A DNA stretch of 64,000 bases, from assembly GCA_036873135.1 (NCBI GenBank), contig JAPTYO010000014.1:21102952-21166951 (forward strand), written 5' to 3'. This stretch comes from Clarkia xantiana subsp. parviflora (Eukaryota > Streptophyta > Magnoliopsida > Myrtales > Onagraceae). The notes under the pieces are model-generated. The model was given only the letters and a program-made list of their open reading frames with translations, was not told the origin of the DNA and searched no databases. Made by a program: the position numbers and the translations under genes. Of the stretch, positions 1-13,200 are shown one piece after another (within the stretch, counting starts at the first letter, position 1; the number at the start of each line of letters is the position of its first letter).

Positions 1-82
1 TATCTCACGATGCACCTCTGCAAGTTCGATCTGGAAGACGCTAGACCAGCTATATAATAAGAAGAATGATGCGCGGTTACAG

Positions 83-751
83 ATGTTGGAGACAGATCTG
101 GCGAATGCGAAACAGGGTGAGTCTTCGATTTCACAATTCTTTCTAAAGGTGAAGAATTTGTGTTCGGAAGTTAATCTACTCAACCCGGAGGAGCCAATAT
201 CGGAGGCGCGGATAAAACGGTCCATTATTCGGGGATTACGTTCCGAGTATATACCGTTCGTTACATCGATTCAAGGATGGATTCAACAACCATCCTTGGA
301 GGAGTTTGAGAACCTTCTAGCTTCACAGGAGTCGCTGGCTAAGAAAATGGCTGGGATCAAGCTGGAGGAAGATCAGTGCGCGCTCGTGGCTCAGGTAAAG
401 GAGAATGACGCCAGGAAAAAGGTTGGTGGGAGTGCGGAGTCGTCTCGTAAGAAAGATTTCAAGTGTTATCGATGTGGGAAGCCTGGACATCTGAAGAGAA
501 ATTGTCGGACCAGACTGAAGGAGAGTAACATGGTGGAGCCTAAGACCTCAACTGAAGATGAAGAATGGGCTAAATGCTTTCTAGCCAAGACCACTCCCAC
601 ATGTGCGTTCGTAGCTCGAAACTCGAGAAAGGAGTGGATTGTCGATTCCGGTTGTGCTCATCATCTTACTGGAGATGTGAAGCAATTTTCGAATCATCAC
701 CGTCATGAAGGAGAAGAAGTTATACTCACGGCGGATGATATACCATGTTGA
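83..751 (+). pseudogene. copia Gag with zinc knuckle and start of protease
   Basis: The 222-codon frame encodes a plant copia Gag (UBN2-like) of the kind that packages element RNA. It is followed by a CCHC zinc knuckle (CYRCGKPGHLKRNC, about residues 128-141) and a protease start with the active-site motif WIVDSGCAHHLTG (about residues 186-198). The frame stops at 751. Protease-like sequence resumes in another frame from about 715 in the next ORF, so the polyprotein is broken near 735-745. The ATG at 83 is the first in this frame and may be internal, because the window starts inside the element. Confidence 0.75.
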
Positions 752-1637
752 GAAAGAAGGCACTGTTGTGATCAACAGTAGCGATGGAACATTGATCAAG
801 CTCAATAATGTTTACCATGTTCCAGGCATGAAGAGAAATCTCCTTTCAGTGGCGAATGCTGTCGATTCAGGTATGTACGTTTTATTTGGTCCGAATGATG
901 TGAAGTTTCTCAGGAATGTTGAGATGATTAAGGCGGACGTAGTTCACATCGGAGAGCGAGTAGACGACATGTTCGTGATACCGGCTTCAAGTAAGAAAAC
1001 TTCTTCAAAGAAGGTTCATGGAAAAAGGGGGAGTCCGAATCCTCGCGAAGACGTCCATGGAGGATCCGATGATAAACAAGTGGTGAAGCAAGGATTGGGA
1101 AGATCGATCGCTAAGCCAATTCGTGATCGGGTTAAAAATCGCATATGCGCTTATTCTTGCTTTCTTGCAAGTCCGGCAATTGAGAACCGGTCATTGTCTC
1201 ATGATAAATATAAGGAAGAGTCGGACTTGGAGATGTTTAAGGGAGTTGAAGACGTGCTGCCAACGATGGAAAACAACTGTCGACAAGTTACTTTGTCGCC
1301 TACTAAGAGTTCAGTCCTCGATCAAGGAGGAAGTGCTTCAAAGCCAGAAGAGATCAACAAAAGAAGCCATTCTTTGTCGACTAAAGGTGGAACGAACAAT
1401 GTAAGAAGAATGAAGACCTCGAGAAGAGAAAGATATGAAAGTATGAAGAACTATCGAGGCAGGCTATTTGATCGGAGGAATAAGAGTTTCACTATAATCG
1501 ACAAGAAGAGAAGAATTTATCTTGGCGGAAAAGTACGACTGAAAAATCATGAGCAGCACGGACCGGAGCGCAATATTGCCAAGAAGAAACATGAAGGAAA
1601 GTCAACGTTGAGGGGGAGTGTTAAGAATCAACATTGA
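705..1637 (+). pseudogene. copia protease remainder fused to an unrecognised basic ORF
   Basis: The first ~100 residues continue the copia protease region (NNVYHVPGMKRNLLSV is the usual sequence after the catalytic site). The remaining ~200 residues are rich in Lys, Arg, Ser and Glu and match no integrase or reverse transcriptase motif. The reading frame nevertheless stays open to the LTR border, overlapping its first 19 bases. It may be a degraded linker or a family-specific second protein. It overlaps the upstream gag frame by 47 bases in a different phase. Confidence 0.55.
1611..1618 (+). other. Polypurine tract of the left copia element
   Basis: The run AGGGGGAG sits directly against the TG that opens the LTR. 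This is the standard position of the plus-strand primer in LTR retrotransposons. Confidence 0.8.
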
Positions 1638-2126
1638 CTTACCTTCATGGGCTAAGACTTACATAAGTTCATGGGCCAAGATTAATTTACTATCATGGGC
1701 TAAGACTAATTTACTATCATGGGCCAAGACTTGAAGATTTGGGCTAAATGAGTTGGTCCATGATGAAGATGGATCTAGATAATATTCTAGGTTATGTGTC
1801 TAGATAATTCTAGGAACTAAATAAGTGTAGGAAATTCTAAAGAGTTTCTAGGGAGTTCTTAGTCTAGATATTTCTTAGTCTAGAGATTTCTTTAGTCTCC
1901 TATAAATAGGAGTGGAGTCATTTGTAGTAAGCAAGAAAACCACCACAACTAGATCCACCACCACAAGTTGTAAGAGTCTCCTATCATATTTAGAGTAAGA
2001 GAGGTATATATATACGAGTTCTTCTCTTATTGTAGCAGTACGGTCTTGGGCAAGTGCAAATCGGCACTTCGTTATTTTTACACCAAATACTGGTATGTAA
2101 TGCTACACTTCTTCATTCTGTTAACA
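1619..2126 (+). repeat. 3' LTR of the left copia element
   Basis: The 508-bp repeat begins TGTTAA and ends TTAACA, a perfect 6-bp terminal inverted repeat. It starts right after the polypurine tract. A TATA box (TATAAATA) lies at 1901-1908. The U3 part contains 'catgggc(t/c)aagact' repeated about four times (1648-1735). The matching 5' LTR is outside the window, so age and target duplication cannot be judged. Confidence 0.8.
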
Positions 2127-2693
2127 TTTATCATTATTATATATATATATATATATATAAGTATGTTGAATAGGTTGGTTGAATGCTAAGTTCGAATCCC
2201 ATTAAAGACTTATATGACTTCAGATTAATTAATCGTTTTAAATTATAACTAATTTACATCACATAATTGATACTAGGTGTCAAACAACTACTTTGCGCAT
2301 TAAATATATTTATATATTAAATATTTTATTCTTAATTATATTTATGTGAAGTACAAAATGCTATCATCTTATCAAAATGAAGTTTAATATTATAAAATTG
2401 AAATTATGTATAGTATGGATAAAATATTAGATTTTTTTAAAAAATATTTGAGAAAAACTTAAGATCGACTGAAACCTTAAAGAAGGAGAAAAGAAAAGAT
2501 TTGTGGAATCATCTAATAAGGCTCATTTATTGGAACCTAACCTGAAAAGGCCGAGGTTCAACCATTACATATAGAGATAAGGAACACAACAACACAAATT
2601 GTCTAAAAAAAAACATGGTCCAATATAACAAATAAAACAAGTATGAGCCTAGAACCTGAAACTTTTCTGTTTTCTTTTCTCTGATTGCTACAG
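2127..2693. other. AT-rich spacer
   Basis: No gene is seen here. A (TA)n microsatellite occupies about 2138-2159. The stretch just before 2694 is T-rich and reads as the intron end in front of the first LRR fragment. Confidence 0.6.
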
Positions 2694-2948
2694 ATGTCAA
2701 AGAAGTTGAAAGTTTTGGATCTTTCTAGCTGTCTAAAGTTACGAAGAACACCAGTATTTCTTGAAAACATGCATTTGGAGAGATTGAATCTTAGCAGATG
2801 TTTTTTATTGGAGTACATTGATCCATCCATCTGCAGATTACAACACCTCACCGAACTGAAGTTAAGTGGATGTGTGATGTTGAAGAATCTTCCTGATTCC
2901 GTGGAAGGATTGGTAAAGCTCAAACACCTTAAATTTGTACCATATTGA
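2694..2948 (+). pseudogene. LRR exon fragment of a TIR-NBS-LRR-like gene, copy 1
   Basis: After a good splice acceptor (ttgctacag) about 80 residues of leucine-rich repeats are readable: LKVLDLSSC, LERLNLSRC, LTELKLSGC, LVKLKHL. This spacing is typical of LRRs in eudicot TIR-NBS-LRR disease-resistance proteins. No TIR, NB-ARC or start region is nearby, and the frame stops at 2948. It is therefore an isolated exon fragment. A second diverged copy follows 480 bp downstream. Confidence 0.7.
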
Positions 2949-3176
2949 TATATATGATGCAATTATACAACATATATTATTAATTAGTTATTTATTTAAT
3001 TCATCATATACTTACTTTTTGGCCGAATCATACATTTATTTTGGCTTCAAACAACAGTTTGTTCCTAGGATTTATTAATTTGACCAAAGAATAGCTAGGT
3101 TGAAATAAATTACAAAATACAATCAATTATTACACAAATTTCTTTCTCTCTGTTTTCTTTAATTTGATTGTTACAG

Positions 3177-3690
3177 ATGTCGTTGAAAGTTTTGGTTCTC
3201 TCTTGGTGTCGAAAGTTACGAAGAACACCTATATTTCCCGACAACATGCCATTGGAGAGATTGGATCTTAGGGGATGCGACTCGTTACAGCACATTGATC
3301 CCTCCATTAGCAAATTACAACACCTCACCCAGTTGAATCTAAATGGATGCACGACGTTGAAGAATCTTCTTGACCGCAACGGAGGATTAGTAAAGCTCCA
3401 ACACCTAGATTTGTATGATACTAGATTCCATGTAGAAATCCCGGAATCGTCTGGGAACTTGCGTTCCTTACTCCCGTTTAGACCGACTCTGTCAGAAGAT
3501 TGGACAAACTCGAGAAACTCGATTTGAATTCGTTGCGTATAGATGGTGCCTGCCAGATTCAAAACATAATGTTGGACGGGTTTTGGATACACACCAAGTA
3601 CTCATCATCTTCTTATTTATCTATAGAAATACTAGTTTCACATGTTTTTCTTTGTAACCAATATGATGATCGACATATACATTATTGAGT
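3177..3690 (+). pseudogene. LRR exon fragment, copy 2, frameshifted
   Basis: This is a diverged direct duplicate of the 2694 fragment, including the T-rich acceptor. It runs from the ATG at 3177 to the stop at 3527 (LERLDLRGC, LTQLNLNGC, LVKLQHLDL). LRR-like residues then continue in another frame (DKLEKLDLNSLRID, from about 3500), which implies a frameshift near 3480-3500. Two tandem copies with similar splice acceptors suggest duplication inside a former LRR gene. Confidence 0.65.
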
Positions 3691-3765
3691 CCTTTAATCT
3701 ACAGAGTGACTCGAGGGATTTGTTGGAAGCTAGTCAATTTGATGTCATGAGCCGCTAGTCAATTT

Positions 3766-4000
3766 GCAGTGGCTGAATTTGGTGAGAGATTTGCTTACGT
3801 TGGGATTGCAGGGAACCTGATAAGCTATTTGACGGGTCCATTGTGTCAGTCAACATTGGTGGTGGCAGGGAACGTCAATATTGGGTTAGGCATCGCGGCG
3901 TTGCTTCCTCTATTTGGTGGCTTTGTTGCCAATTCTTAGCTTGGCCATTATCGGACGATCATTTTCGCATCTCTTTTGTACAGCTTGGTTGGTATCTTTT
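3766..4000 (+). pseudogene. NRT1/PTR (NPF) transporter exon fragment with in-frame stop
   Basis: About 75 residues read through the first transmembrane part of the plant nitrate/peptide transporter family: GERFAYVGIAGNLISYLTGP, AALLPLFGGFVANS, then LGHYRTIIFASLLYSLVG. The family norm just before LGRYRT is an aromatic residue. Here that codon is TAG at 3937-3939. No start codon, upstream exon or later exons are found. The fragment lies just downstream of the LRR fragments, so this 1.3-kb stretch gathers debris from two gene families. Confidence 0.75.
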
Positions 4001-4679
4001 CTTAATTACATTGTTGCATACTGATTACTACATTTTCTTTATTATATGTATTACATTTGCTGTTTACTTCTTAGTATATCCTCTTTTAGCTTTGTTTTGT
4101 TCAGTGCTTTTTTTGTTTTGTTTTGTTTTTTTGTTTTGTTTTTTTTTTTTTTTTTTCAAATGTGAACAAGCAAATCACTGACCCAGACAGTTCTCAAAAT
4201 CGATAGCCTGAACTAGGTTTACTTGCTAACTGGTCTTTTCATTAGCCTGCACCGGCTATAGGTTCGGTTCCCGATCGAACCGTCCATCCGGTTCTAATAA
4301 CATCGTTGTAAACTACTAATTACTTTTCATTAATTACAAAATTGGAAAGTTTACAAAGCTACTCTTTAAAAATACTAACTTTAAAAATTTGGAAATTAAA
4401 TTTATACAAATAAATATGATATATCATTATTGTATGAATGCTCTCCATCAAACTGTAATTAATCAGAAACCATTGAAGAGTTTGCAGCTACATGAGTCAC
4501 ATGAGAAGAAGAAGCAACATGTTGAGGTCCATTATTAGAGGTAACATGTTGAGGTCCAACATTAGAAGCAACATGATAAGTGTTATCTGTTGCAGCAATG
4601 TGTTAACCTCTTCTGAAGCATCTTCAAATTCACCATTTGCTACTGCCGATTGTCTCTTTACACTTTCAGGCACACCATT
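4001..4679. other. T-rich tract and unassigned sequence
   Basis: 4100-4155 is a T-rich run with a 'tttg' pattern. 4200-4310 holds a GC-richer repeat-like segment (ctggtcttttcattag ... cggttc) that resembles 40700-40790. The + frame at 4492-4944 is antisense to the gag remnant and looks non-coding. Confidence 0.4.
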
Positions 4680-5585
4680 CTTAACTCAACATGTATCAAT
4701 TATGTGTCCTTTCTTCTTACAAAAAGAACAAAGCCAACCAATCTTATTTATCATTCCACGAGCAAATCCATATCCAGTAGAATTATTGAACGATGAAGAG
4801 TTGCCAGACCTTTTGAAGTTACCAGCAGCCCTAGATGTATACAAAGCAGTTATAGGCTCAACTAAACCATCAGTTACAAAACGTGAAATCAATCTTTGGC
4901 TCTCTTATCGAGTTCTCGTAACAAAACTGAGAAAGCAACCCTGACAGTTGGTAAATGCTGCCTCATCAAGAGTGAACTTCTAACATGAGCATAAGTATCA
5001 TTTAGTCCCAATAGGAAAGAATTCAACTTCTGTTTCTTTTTGCTAGCAGTAACTAAGGCATTATCAACAACACATTGAAGAACTACATCATCTGTAGCAG
5101 CAAGAGCATCCCACAGTTGCTTCATACTAGCAAAAAACTCAGTAATAGAGAGTACCTTGTGAAGATCTATAGATTTATCGTGTTAATTGGAAAACCTGAG
5201 TTCCATCAACCTTATCAAATTTATCTTTAAGATCCATCCAAATCGACTGAGCTGTAGGATTGTAGATCAGTCCACTAACAAGATCCTTAGCCAATGAATT
5301 TCGAATCCAAACTTTTACGATTGAATTTGCTCGATCCCATCGAATTCTTTGAGCAGGAATTACAGAATCTCTTGTACAAGTCTCGTCGATGAATCTGAGC
5401 TTATTCTTGACCAATAATCGTTCATTCATCGAGGTGCTCCAGACGTGATAGTTCGAGGATCCAGTTAGTTGAAAATGAATGAGAATTGTTCCAGTAGTGT
5501 CAGCTGGATGTAAGTACAACAGATCATCACCAGTCACAATCAGAATCTCCGCCATGAATCTTGTCAACCGGATGTCGAAGCTCAA
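4680..5585 (-). pseudogene. copia Gag remnant (minus strand)
   Basis: Three minus-strand frames together read as a copia Gag of the Retrotran_gag_3/UBN2 kind. They are 5585-5175 (LYLHPADTTGTILIHFQLTG, then WDRANSIVKVWIRNSLAKDL), 5125-4889 (LNSFLLGLNDTYAHVRSSLL) and 4892-4686 (zinc-knuckle-like CSFCKKKGHIIDTC). The frames do not join without breaks and no pol follows. With the primer site and LTR to the right, this is the 5' end of a copia element truncated near 4680. Confidence 0.7.
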
Positions 5586-5728
5586 TCAAGAAAATTGAAA
5601 AACGAAGAATGAATCAATGAAGAATCGAAGAAAGAAGCAATGTAGCTGATCTCAGAATCAGTCAACTTGATCAAGAACTCGGCGTAATCAAAGAGATCAA
5701 CGGAATGATCAGACGAAGTAATGATCAA

Positions 5729-5740
5729 GCTCTAATACTA
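5729..5740 (-). other. Primer binding site, initiator tRNA-Met type
   Basis: On the minus strand this reads TAGTATTAGAGC. That is 10 of 12 matches to the usual copia primer site TGGTATCAGAGC. It abuts the end of the proposed LTR at 5741. Confidence 0.65.
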
Positions 5741-5957
5741 TGTAATGAGAGCAGATGAAGAATCTGAAAACGAAATGTATTCATCATTGTGAAAACTAAC
5801 TTTCGTAAAGTACAAGAAAGCTATTTATATAGATAGTTTTTTTTTTCTGCCAAAATTTATATAGATAATTTGAGGTGCAAGTAACTTACTACCTATCGAT
5901 ACAAAACTAACTAACTGAATATACATTAGTCTACATATTAATCATCCATTCTAAACA
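5741..5957 (-). repeat. Proposed 5' LTR of the minus-strand copia remnant
   Basis: On the minus strand the segment runs TGTTTAGAATGG...CTCATTACA (217 bp), with TGT/ACA ends. A TATA-like stretch (TATATAAATAG) lies in its second half. It touches the primer site. No second LTR was found, so the left boundary on the minus strand is a guess from the TG dinucleotide. Confidence 0.5.
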
Positions 5958-6573
5958 CGTCTTTTTCACCATATTCAATTTAGCTTAACCTATATAAATG
6001 AATAAGACGCCTTCACTAGTACGTACCAAAAGTCAGTAGAGGACTAGAGGGTAATCTTTGTTAAAAAGGGAGGGTGTTATTATCTTCTTCTTTTACAAGA
6101 CTAAAGCTAAATTAAGTAATGATGTGTTTATAAGTGGCGATAATACAAACGTAAATAATAATGAGTAAGAAGACATGCCATTATTACAAAATCCGGGGTT
6201 AAAAAAAAAAAAAACAAAAGTATTGTTTGGTGGGGTCCTCTTCCTAACATGAATCATGCATGGATGAAGCCACAAAACATCTCCGACGACATCATTTTGT
6301 TCAAATTGTCACTAGCTAGGTCCTAATTGGACTCTTCAATCGCTTCGCAACACCCCTCGATTTCCCTTGGAGGTCCGTAAACAGGTGACTTTCTCAATTC
6401 CTGATGATTAGACTGCAGCTGCATTCTGAGTTTCATTAGCTCTCGAGCTGCTTAGATTCAATCGCGTATATGCTGGAGCTCATATATGAAAACCCTAGAC
6501 CCGATCTTAGATCAATTTTGATGGTGGATGCAAGGAAGTTAGGGTTTCTGGGCTCAATTTTCGGTATCCTTTA
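5958..6573 (+). promoter_or_regulatory. Upstream region of the CDPK gene
   Basis: No coding sequence is seen. Promoter and 5' leader of the CDPK should lie here. An A-run is at 6199-6212. I could not choose a TATA box with confidence. Confidence 0.4.
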
Positions 6574-8906
<2,333 letters not shown>

Positions 8907-9290
8907 TGAGCTACTGCAAAGTAATTAGATTCATGGGACTAGAAAGGGAAGCTTTTCAAGTCTATAGAAGGGATACTTATTGTTTTGTTCTTCTTCTTAT
9001 AGTAAGTATTAGAGAAAGTTGTACTTGAAATCAATTGATTTCTTGTTGTTATATAGAAGAGAATAGGGTCGCCAAGCAATGCCGATATCCTTCTATTTTT
9101 TAGGGCTTAATTTCTTGCTTGGTTACGTTCTGTAAAGGTAGATCATTTGATTGCTGCCGATCAAGTAACAAAAAAGCTTGTCAGAGTGATTTTGTCTAGT
9201 ACACTGTAATGAAAGATTACATTTTATTCTTTTATACAGTTGGTGTGTTTTGAAACTACCCCTTCTTCTTATGGAATATTTTTGGAATTA
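8907..9290 (+). other. CDPK 3' flank
   Basis: No coding sequence is seen. T-rich and A-rich stretches suit a 3' UTR and poly(A) region, for example 'ttcaataaat' just beyond at 9296-9305. Confidence 0.4.
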
Positions 9291-9417
9291 TGTTGTTCAA
9301 TAAATGTTATTTAAGCTTCTTATGGGTTTATTTGATACCATAATAGGTATTAACTATAAATAGTCTGATGCCATAACAGTCAATCAGCTATTAATATTCA
9401 ACTACCATAATAGTAAT
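9291..9417 (+). repeat. Left piece of an older LTR-like repeat split by the gypsy element
   Basis: The AT-rich motif (ta)ccataa(t/c)ag recurs here and again right after the gypsy insertion (20420-20470). Both flanks therefore belong to one older repeat. A TGTTG at 9291 could pair with CAACA at 20691-20695 as LTR ends, but no matching target duplication was found. Confidence 0.4.
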
Positions 9418-9570
9418 TGATGGATAAATGTCCAATTCGGGTTCGTATTTACGCTTCGGACCTCGCAAACACGTCAAAAATTACATCTCGTCTCGAAAAA
9501 CGTCTCCCAAGGGTCAAAACGGTCCGGAAACGCATTTACGCGTGACCGGACCGGACATCCGGATTGCGGT

Positions 9571-9710
9571 GCAATCCGGAGGTCCGGATTGCACTTGCAA
9601 TCCGGACCTCCGGGTTGCCGCAACCCGGATGTCCGGGTTGCAGCAACCCGGACGTCCGGGTTGCAAGCAATCCGGACCTCCGGATTGCGCAATCCGGAGG
9701 TCCGGATCGC
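9571..9710 (+). repeat. Palindromic unit array in the U3 of the 5' LTR
   Basis: Six near-palindromic units of about 22 bp are joined with 0-2 bp between them. Each has the form GCAA(T/C)CCGG, three or four central bases, CCGG(A/G)TTGC. The 3' LTR has only two such units (19812-19857). Unit sequences vary at the centre and at the T/C position, so the array is not a simple slippage product. Short ORFs across it are by-products of the repeat. Confidence 0.9.
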
Positions 9711-9928
9711 ACGGCAACCCGGACCTCGTCGAATCGCCCAATTTCGACGAGGTCCGAGTTCCGCCACGGGTATTGCGCGAGTGTCGAGTCCGCGATTACC
9801 GTGTCCGCGATCGCCGTTACGTATAGAGAAGTCAAGTTCATGCATTACCAATGTGGATGACGGTTCCCGTTTGTCTTCTTGAACCGTCGTCGAACCGCTC
9901 TAAAACCGGGTCCGGTCTTAAGGAAGCC

Positions 9929-9936
9929 TATAAATA
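9929..9936 (+). promoter_or_regulatory. TATA box in the gypsy 5' LTR
   Basis: TATAAATA lies about 320 bp before the LTR end. The same box is in the 3' LTR near 20075. It is the likely promoter for the Gag ORF transcript. Confidence 0.7.
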
Positions 9937-10254
9937 GGAGACCTTGGCCACCCATTTTCACTCACTCTCTCATTTGCCCAACTTTGGTATTTTGAGCTCT
10001 GACTTCTCTCTAGAACTTTCTCTCTCTAGAAAATTACCCTTTTGCCACTATAGTAACTTAAGCATCGGAGAGGGCTCCGCTAGCACCACCCCCCCCCTCT
10101 CCGTGCTAGCATTGGTCCCTTACGCAGGATCCGACGCTCGAGACGCAGAGTCACCGGGTCACAGCCTTGCCGGTTCACAACCTCCGACAGAAGGGTTCTA
10201 ACCCGCACAACCTCAGACGCGTCCTAGCGACCCGAGTCGTCCCTGACGCAACAT

Positions 10255-10266
10255 TGGCGCCGTCTG
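10255..10266 (+). other. Primer binding site of the gypsy element
   Basis: TGGCGCCGTCTG begins one base after the 5' LTR end. This is a common primer site in plant Ty3/gypsy elements. I have not assigned the tRNA. Confidence 0.8.
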
Positions 10267-10295
10267 CACGATTCGAACAAAAAGCTACAGAAACC

Positions 10296-13200
10296 ATGGC
10301 AAGTGATCACAACCCTCCCGAGGAGGTCAAAAACCCAAGAAAAAGGCCCGGGCGCCCCAGGAAGTCACCGGCGAACAAAAGGGCGGGATGCCAAGCTCCA
10401 GCTGGGAGCCAGTCGGGACCCTCCCACATCCCGAGAGCTACTTCCGTAGCTTCATCCATACCAACCGACACTGTGCCCAATGCACAGTACAGAGAGCCAA
10501 AGGACAAACACCACGCGCATCCGCCTGGTTTCGAGCCACAAACACATAGAGAGGAGTCTCAGACAGAAATGCCTCAGGGCGAGCAGAGAGCGGGGGCAAA
10601 CCCAATGCCCACCATCACTCCAGCAATGATGGCTGCGCTGGAAGAGTTACTTGCACTCCGCGAGTATCTCAAAAACCAAGGATATGAAGCTCAGCCACCT
10701 CCGAACAACCAACAATATACTGCACCAGCAATGGAGACGTCGCAAGACACCATTCGCTATGGCAATCCCTTTCAGGGTGGGAATCAACAAGCAAGATATG
10801 AACCAGCACGGTCATATACTCCTTTCCAAGGAGCACAGCAATGGAGGAACGAAAGGCAACCCCCATTCTACCACCCGCAACAACCAGCAAGAGACGATCC
10901 TTATCAGGCCACAAGTAGGGATCAGTCTGACACTTATCGAAACAATGGTCAGCCAAAACCTTCAACAGGTTACGCTGAACCAGTAAAGGGATTTACCGCA
11001 GCAATGCTAGAGGAGCTGGTAGAGAAAAAAATGAAAGAGGCGAAAATGAAGGGCATGCATGCTCTCGAAGAAAAGGCATCACATCCATTCGCTGACCACC
11101 TAGTAGACAGTTGCGTCCCAGACGCACTGTATCGAATTGGAGGCGACTCCTACCGGGGAAAAGGAGACCCAATTGAACACGTGCAAAAGCACGAGGCCTC
11201 CCTGCTGGGCAGAACAAAGAACCCGCATCATTTTGCAATGACGTTTTCACAAACTCTTGCCGGATCTGCAGCACACTGGTTCTTCTCACTGCCCTGTGGA
11301 AGCATCACTTCATGGGCGGATCTAAAGGCCAAATTCATCCAACGATACATGGGCGAGCGCACACTGTTGAAAGGGGCCAACGCCCTGGACGATGTCCAAC
11401 AGCAGAATGAGGAGTCCCTTGCAGACTACTACGTCCGCTTTAATCAGAACATTTCAGACATTCAGGGAAACCTGACCGAAGGAGAAATTGTTCGGGCATT
11501 CATCCGAAACCTTGGCCGAAGAGGCAATGCCTTAGCAGAAAAGATGGCTAAGCGTCCGGCGGAGTCCATGGAAGAACTGGCCGCGAGGGTCAAGGAGTAT
11601 ATAGACCTGGAGAGATTCAGAAGCCAGAATAAAGCGAAAATTGCCGCAGCTAAGGCGAAAGACACTCCAAAACAATACCAACCAAAGCCACACCCAGGCA
11701 GTCAAGGAAAACACTGGCAACCTCAGCCAAAAAGACCTTTCCAAGGGGATTTGCAGAAGCCTAAAGAAATAAATCTCGCCGATTGCATCCCTCTGAACGC
11801 CCCGCTGTCAGTGATTTTGAGAGAAATGAAAAATGCAAATATGTGGAGGGAGCCAAACAATTTCCGGAAAGGCCCACTAGGAAAAGACAAAGACAAGTGG
11901 TGTGAAAACCACGAAGTCTTCGGCCATGAAACTGACAGCTGCGTCAGTCTTCGTTTCCGAGTCAATAACTTCGTCCTCAAGGGCGAGTTAAAGCAATTTG
12001 TGGACCAAGGCAACAGTCCCTCAAAAAAGACTCAACCAGAGTCGTCAAGAAGATCAAACAAAGGGAAAGAGAAAGCCCATGACAACCCTCCGCCAGCCAA
12101 GCGAGGAGTAATCAATGTCATACATGGAGGGCCTGCCGCCGGAGGACACATATCCAATGCCCGGGACGTTTATGCATCCCAAGCAGCAACACTGCCAAAA
12201 TACGGAAAGCGCAAGCAGCCCGAGCAAGAAGATGCAGTCATCCAATTCTCCAGGGAGGACTTGAAGCATATCGTTTATCCCCACGATGATGCTTTAGTCA
12301 TTACCATGGATATTGACGGATACGATGTAAAAAGAATTCTGGTGGATGGTGGAAGTTCTGCTGACATTCTACATATCAGAGTTCTGGAGCAACTAGGGAA
12401 GTCTGTCAAGGATTTGTCTCCGGGTACTTTCTCATTAGTTAGCTTCGCAGGAGCAGCCACACAACCATTGGGCACAATTACACTTCCGGTCGTCCTTGGC
12501 CAGGGATGGAAAGCTTTGCATATCAACGTCACTTTTGTTGTGGTAGAATCCCTTGGAGCCTACAACGGAATCTTGGGACGAACAACGATCAATCCCTATG
12601 TGATCGTACCTTCCACCGTCCACCAAAAGATGAAGTTCCCGACAGAGCATGGAATCGGAGAAGTGCTGGGCGATCAAATAACCGCAAGGCGCTGTTACGT
12701 TAACGCCTTGAGAGCAAAGCACCAATACCATGTGGCCATGGTAAACTCCTTCAAGCGGCAGAAAGTGGTTGACGAAAGAAAGAAGCAACCAATGGAACAA
12801 GCCATTACGATCTGGAAACCGCAAGAAAACATCCAGTTATCACCATGGCAACAGATTTGGCTCGTTCAGCAGGGGGAAGACGAGCCAATCTTGGAATACT
12901 TCATCAAATTCGCCTCCAACGCCTCAAACGCAAAAGCAACAAGAGAAGATGTGATAAGCGTGTTCTATGCAAATATGAACGCAAGATCTTTCCTTTTCTT
13001 TGGACGAACTCACGGATGGCAAACAACAAGGACCATGGCGGATTTAAAGGAAAAGCTTGAGACAGCAGTCTCTTGCGAGCAAGAACTGAGGAGGGGTACA
13101 CCCCTCAGTTGGGACAAAGGTGTTCGAGCAGAAACGAACAATCAGGAAGACGCAAGCTTTGGTATCAACAACATCTTCACACCGCTAAACACGGTGGCAG

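Larger units (their letters stand above)
1..2126 (+). mobile_element. Ty1/copia retrotransposon lacking pol, left end off the window
   Basis: The segment holds a copia-type gag, the start of a protease, a second ORF of unknown nature, a polypurine tract and a 3' LTR. No integrase, reverse transcriptase or RNase H motif lies between the protease and the LTR, so the copy cannot move on its own. The layout matches non-autonomous elements described as TR-GAG (terminal repeats with only Gag). The 5' LTR and primer binding site must lie left of base 1. The element is seen directly; the TR-GAG label is inference. Confidence 0.8.
9418..10253 (+). repeat. 5' LTR of the gypsy element
   Basis: The LTR is 836 bp and runs TGATGG...GCAACA. 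A TATA box (TATAAATA) is at 9929-9936, followed by an R-like region with 'agcatcggagagggctccg'. It exceeds the 3' LTR by 95 bp. The palindrome array accounts for 94 and one C in a C-run for the last base. One substitution (C at 10198, A at 20334) is the only other difference I noticed. Confidence 0.9.

Noticed and set aside
4492..4944. 150-residue + strand ORF
   Set aside because: It is antisense to the clear copia Gag and zinc knuckle on the minus strand.
9428..9882. Several overlapping ORFs in the gypsy LTR
   Set aside because: All are products of the palindromic GCAAYCCGG array and recur shortened in the other LTR.
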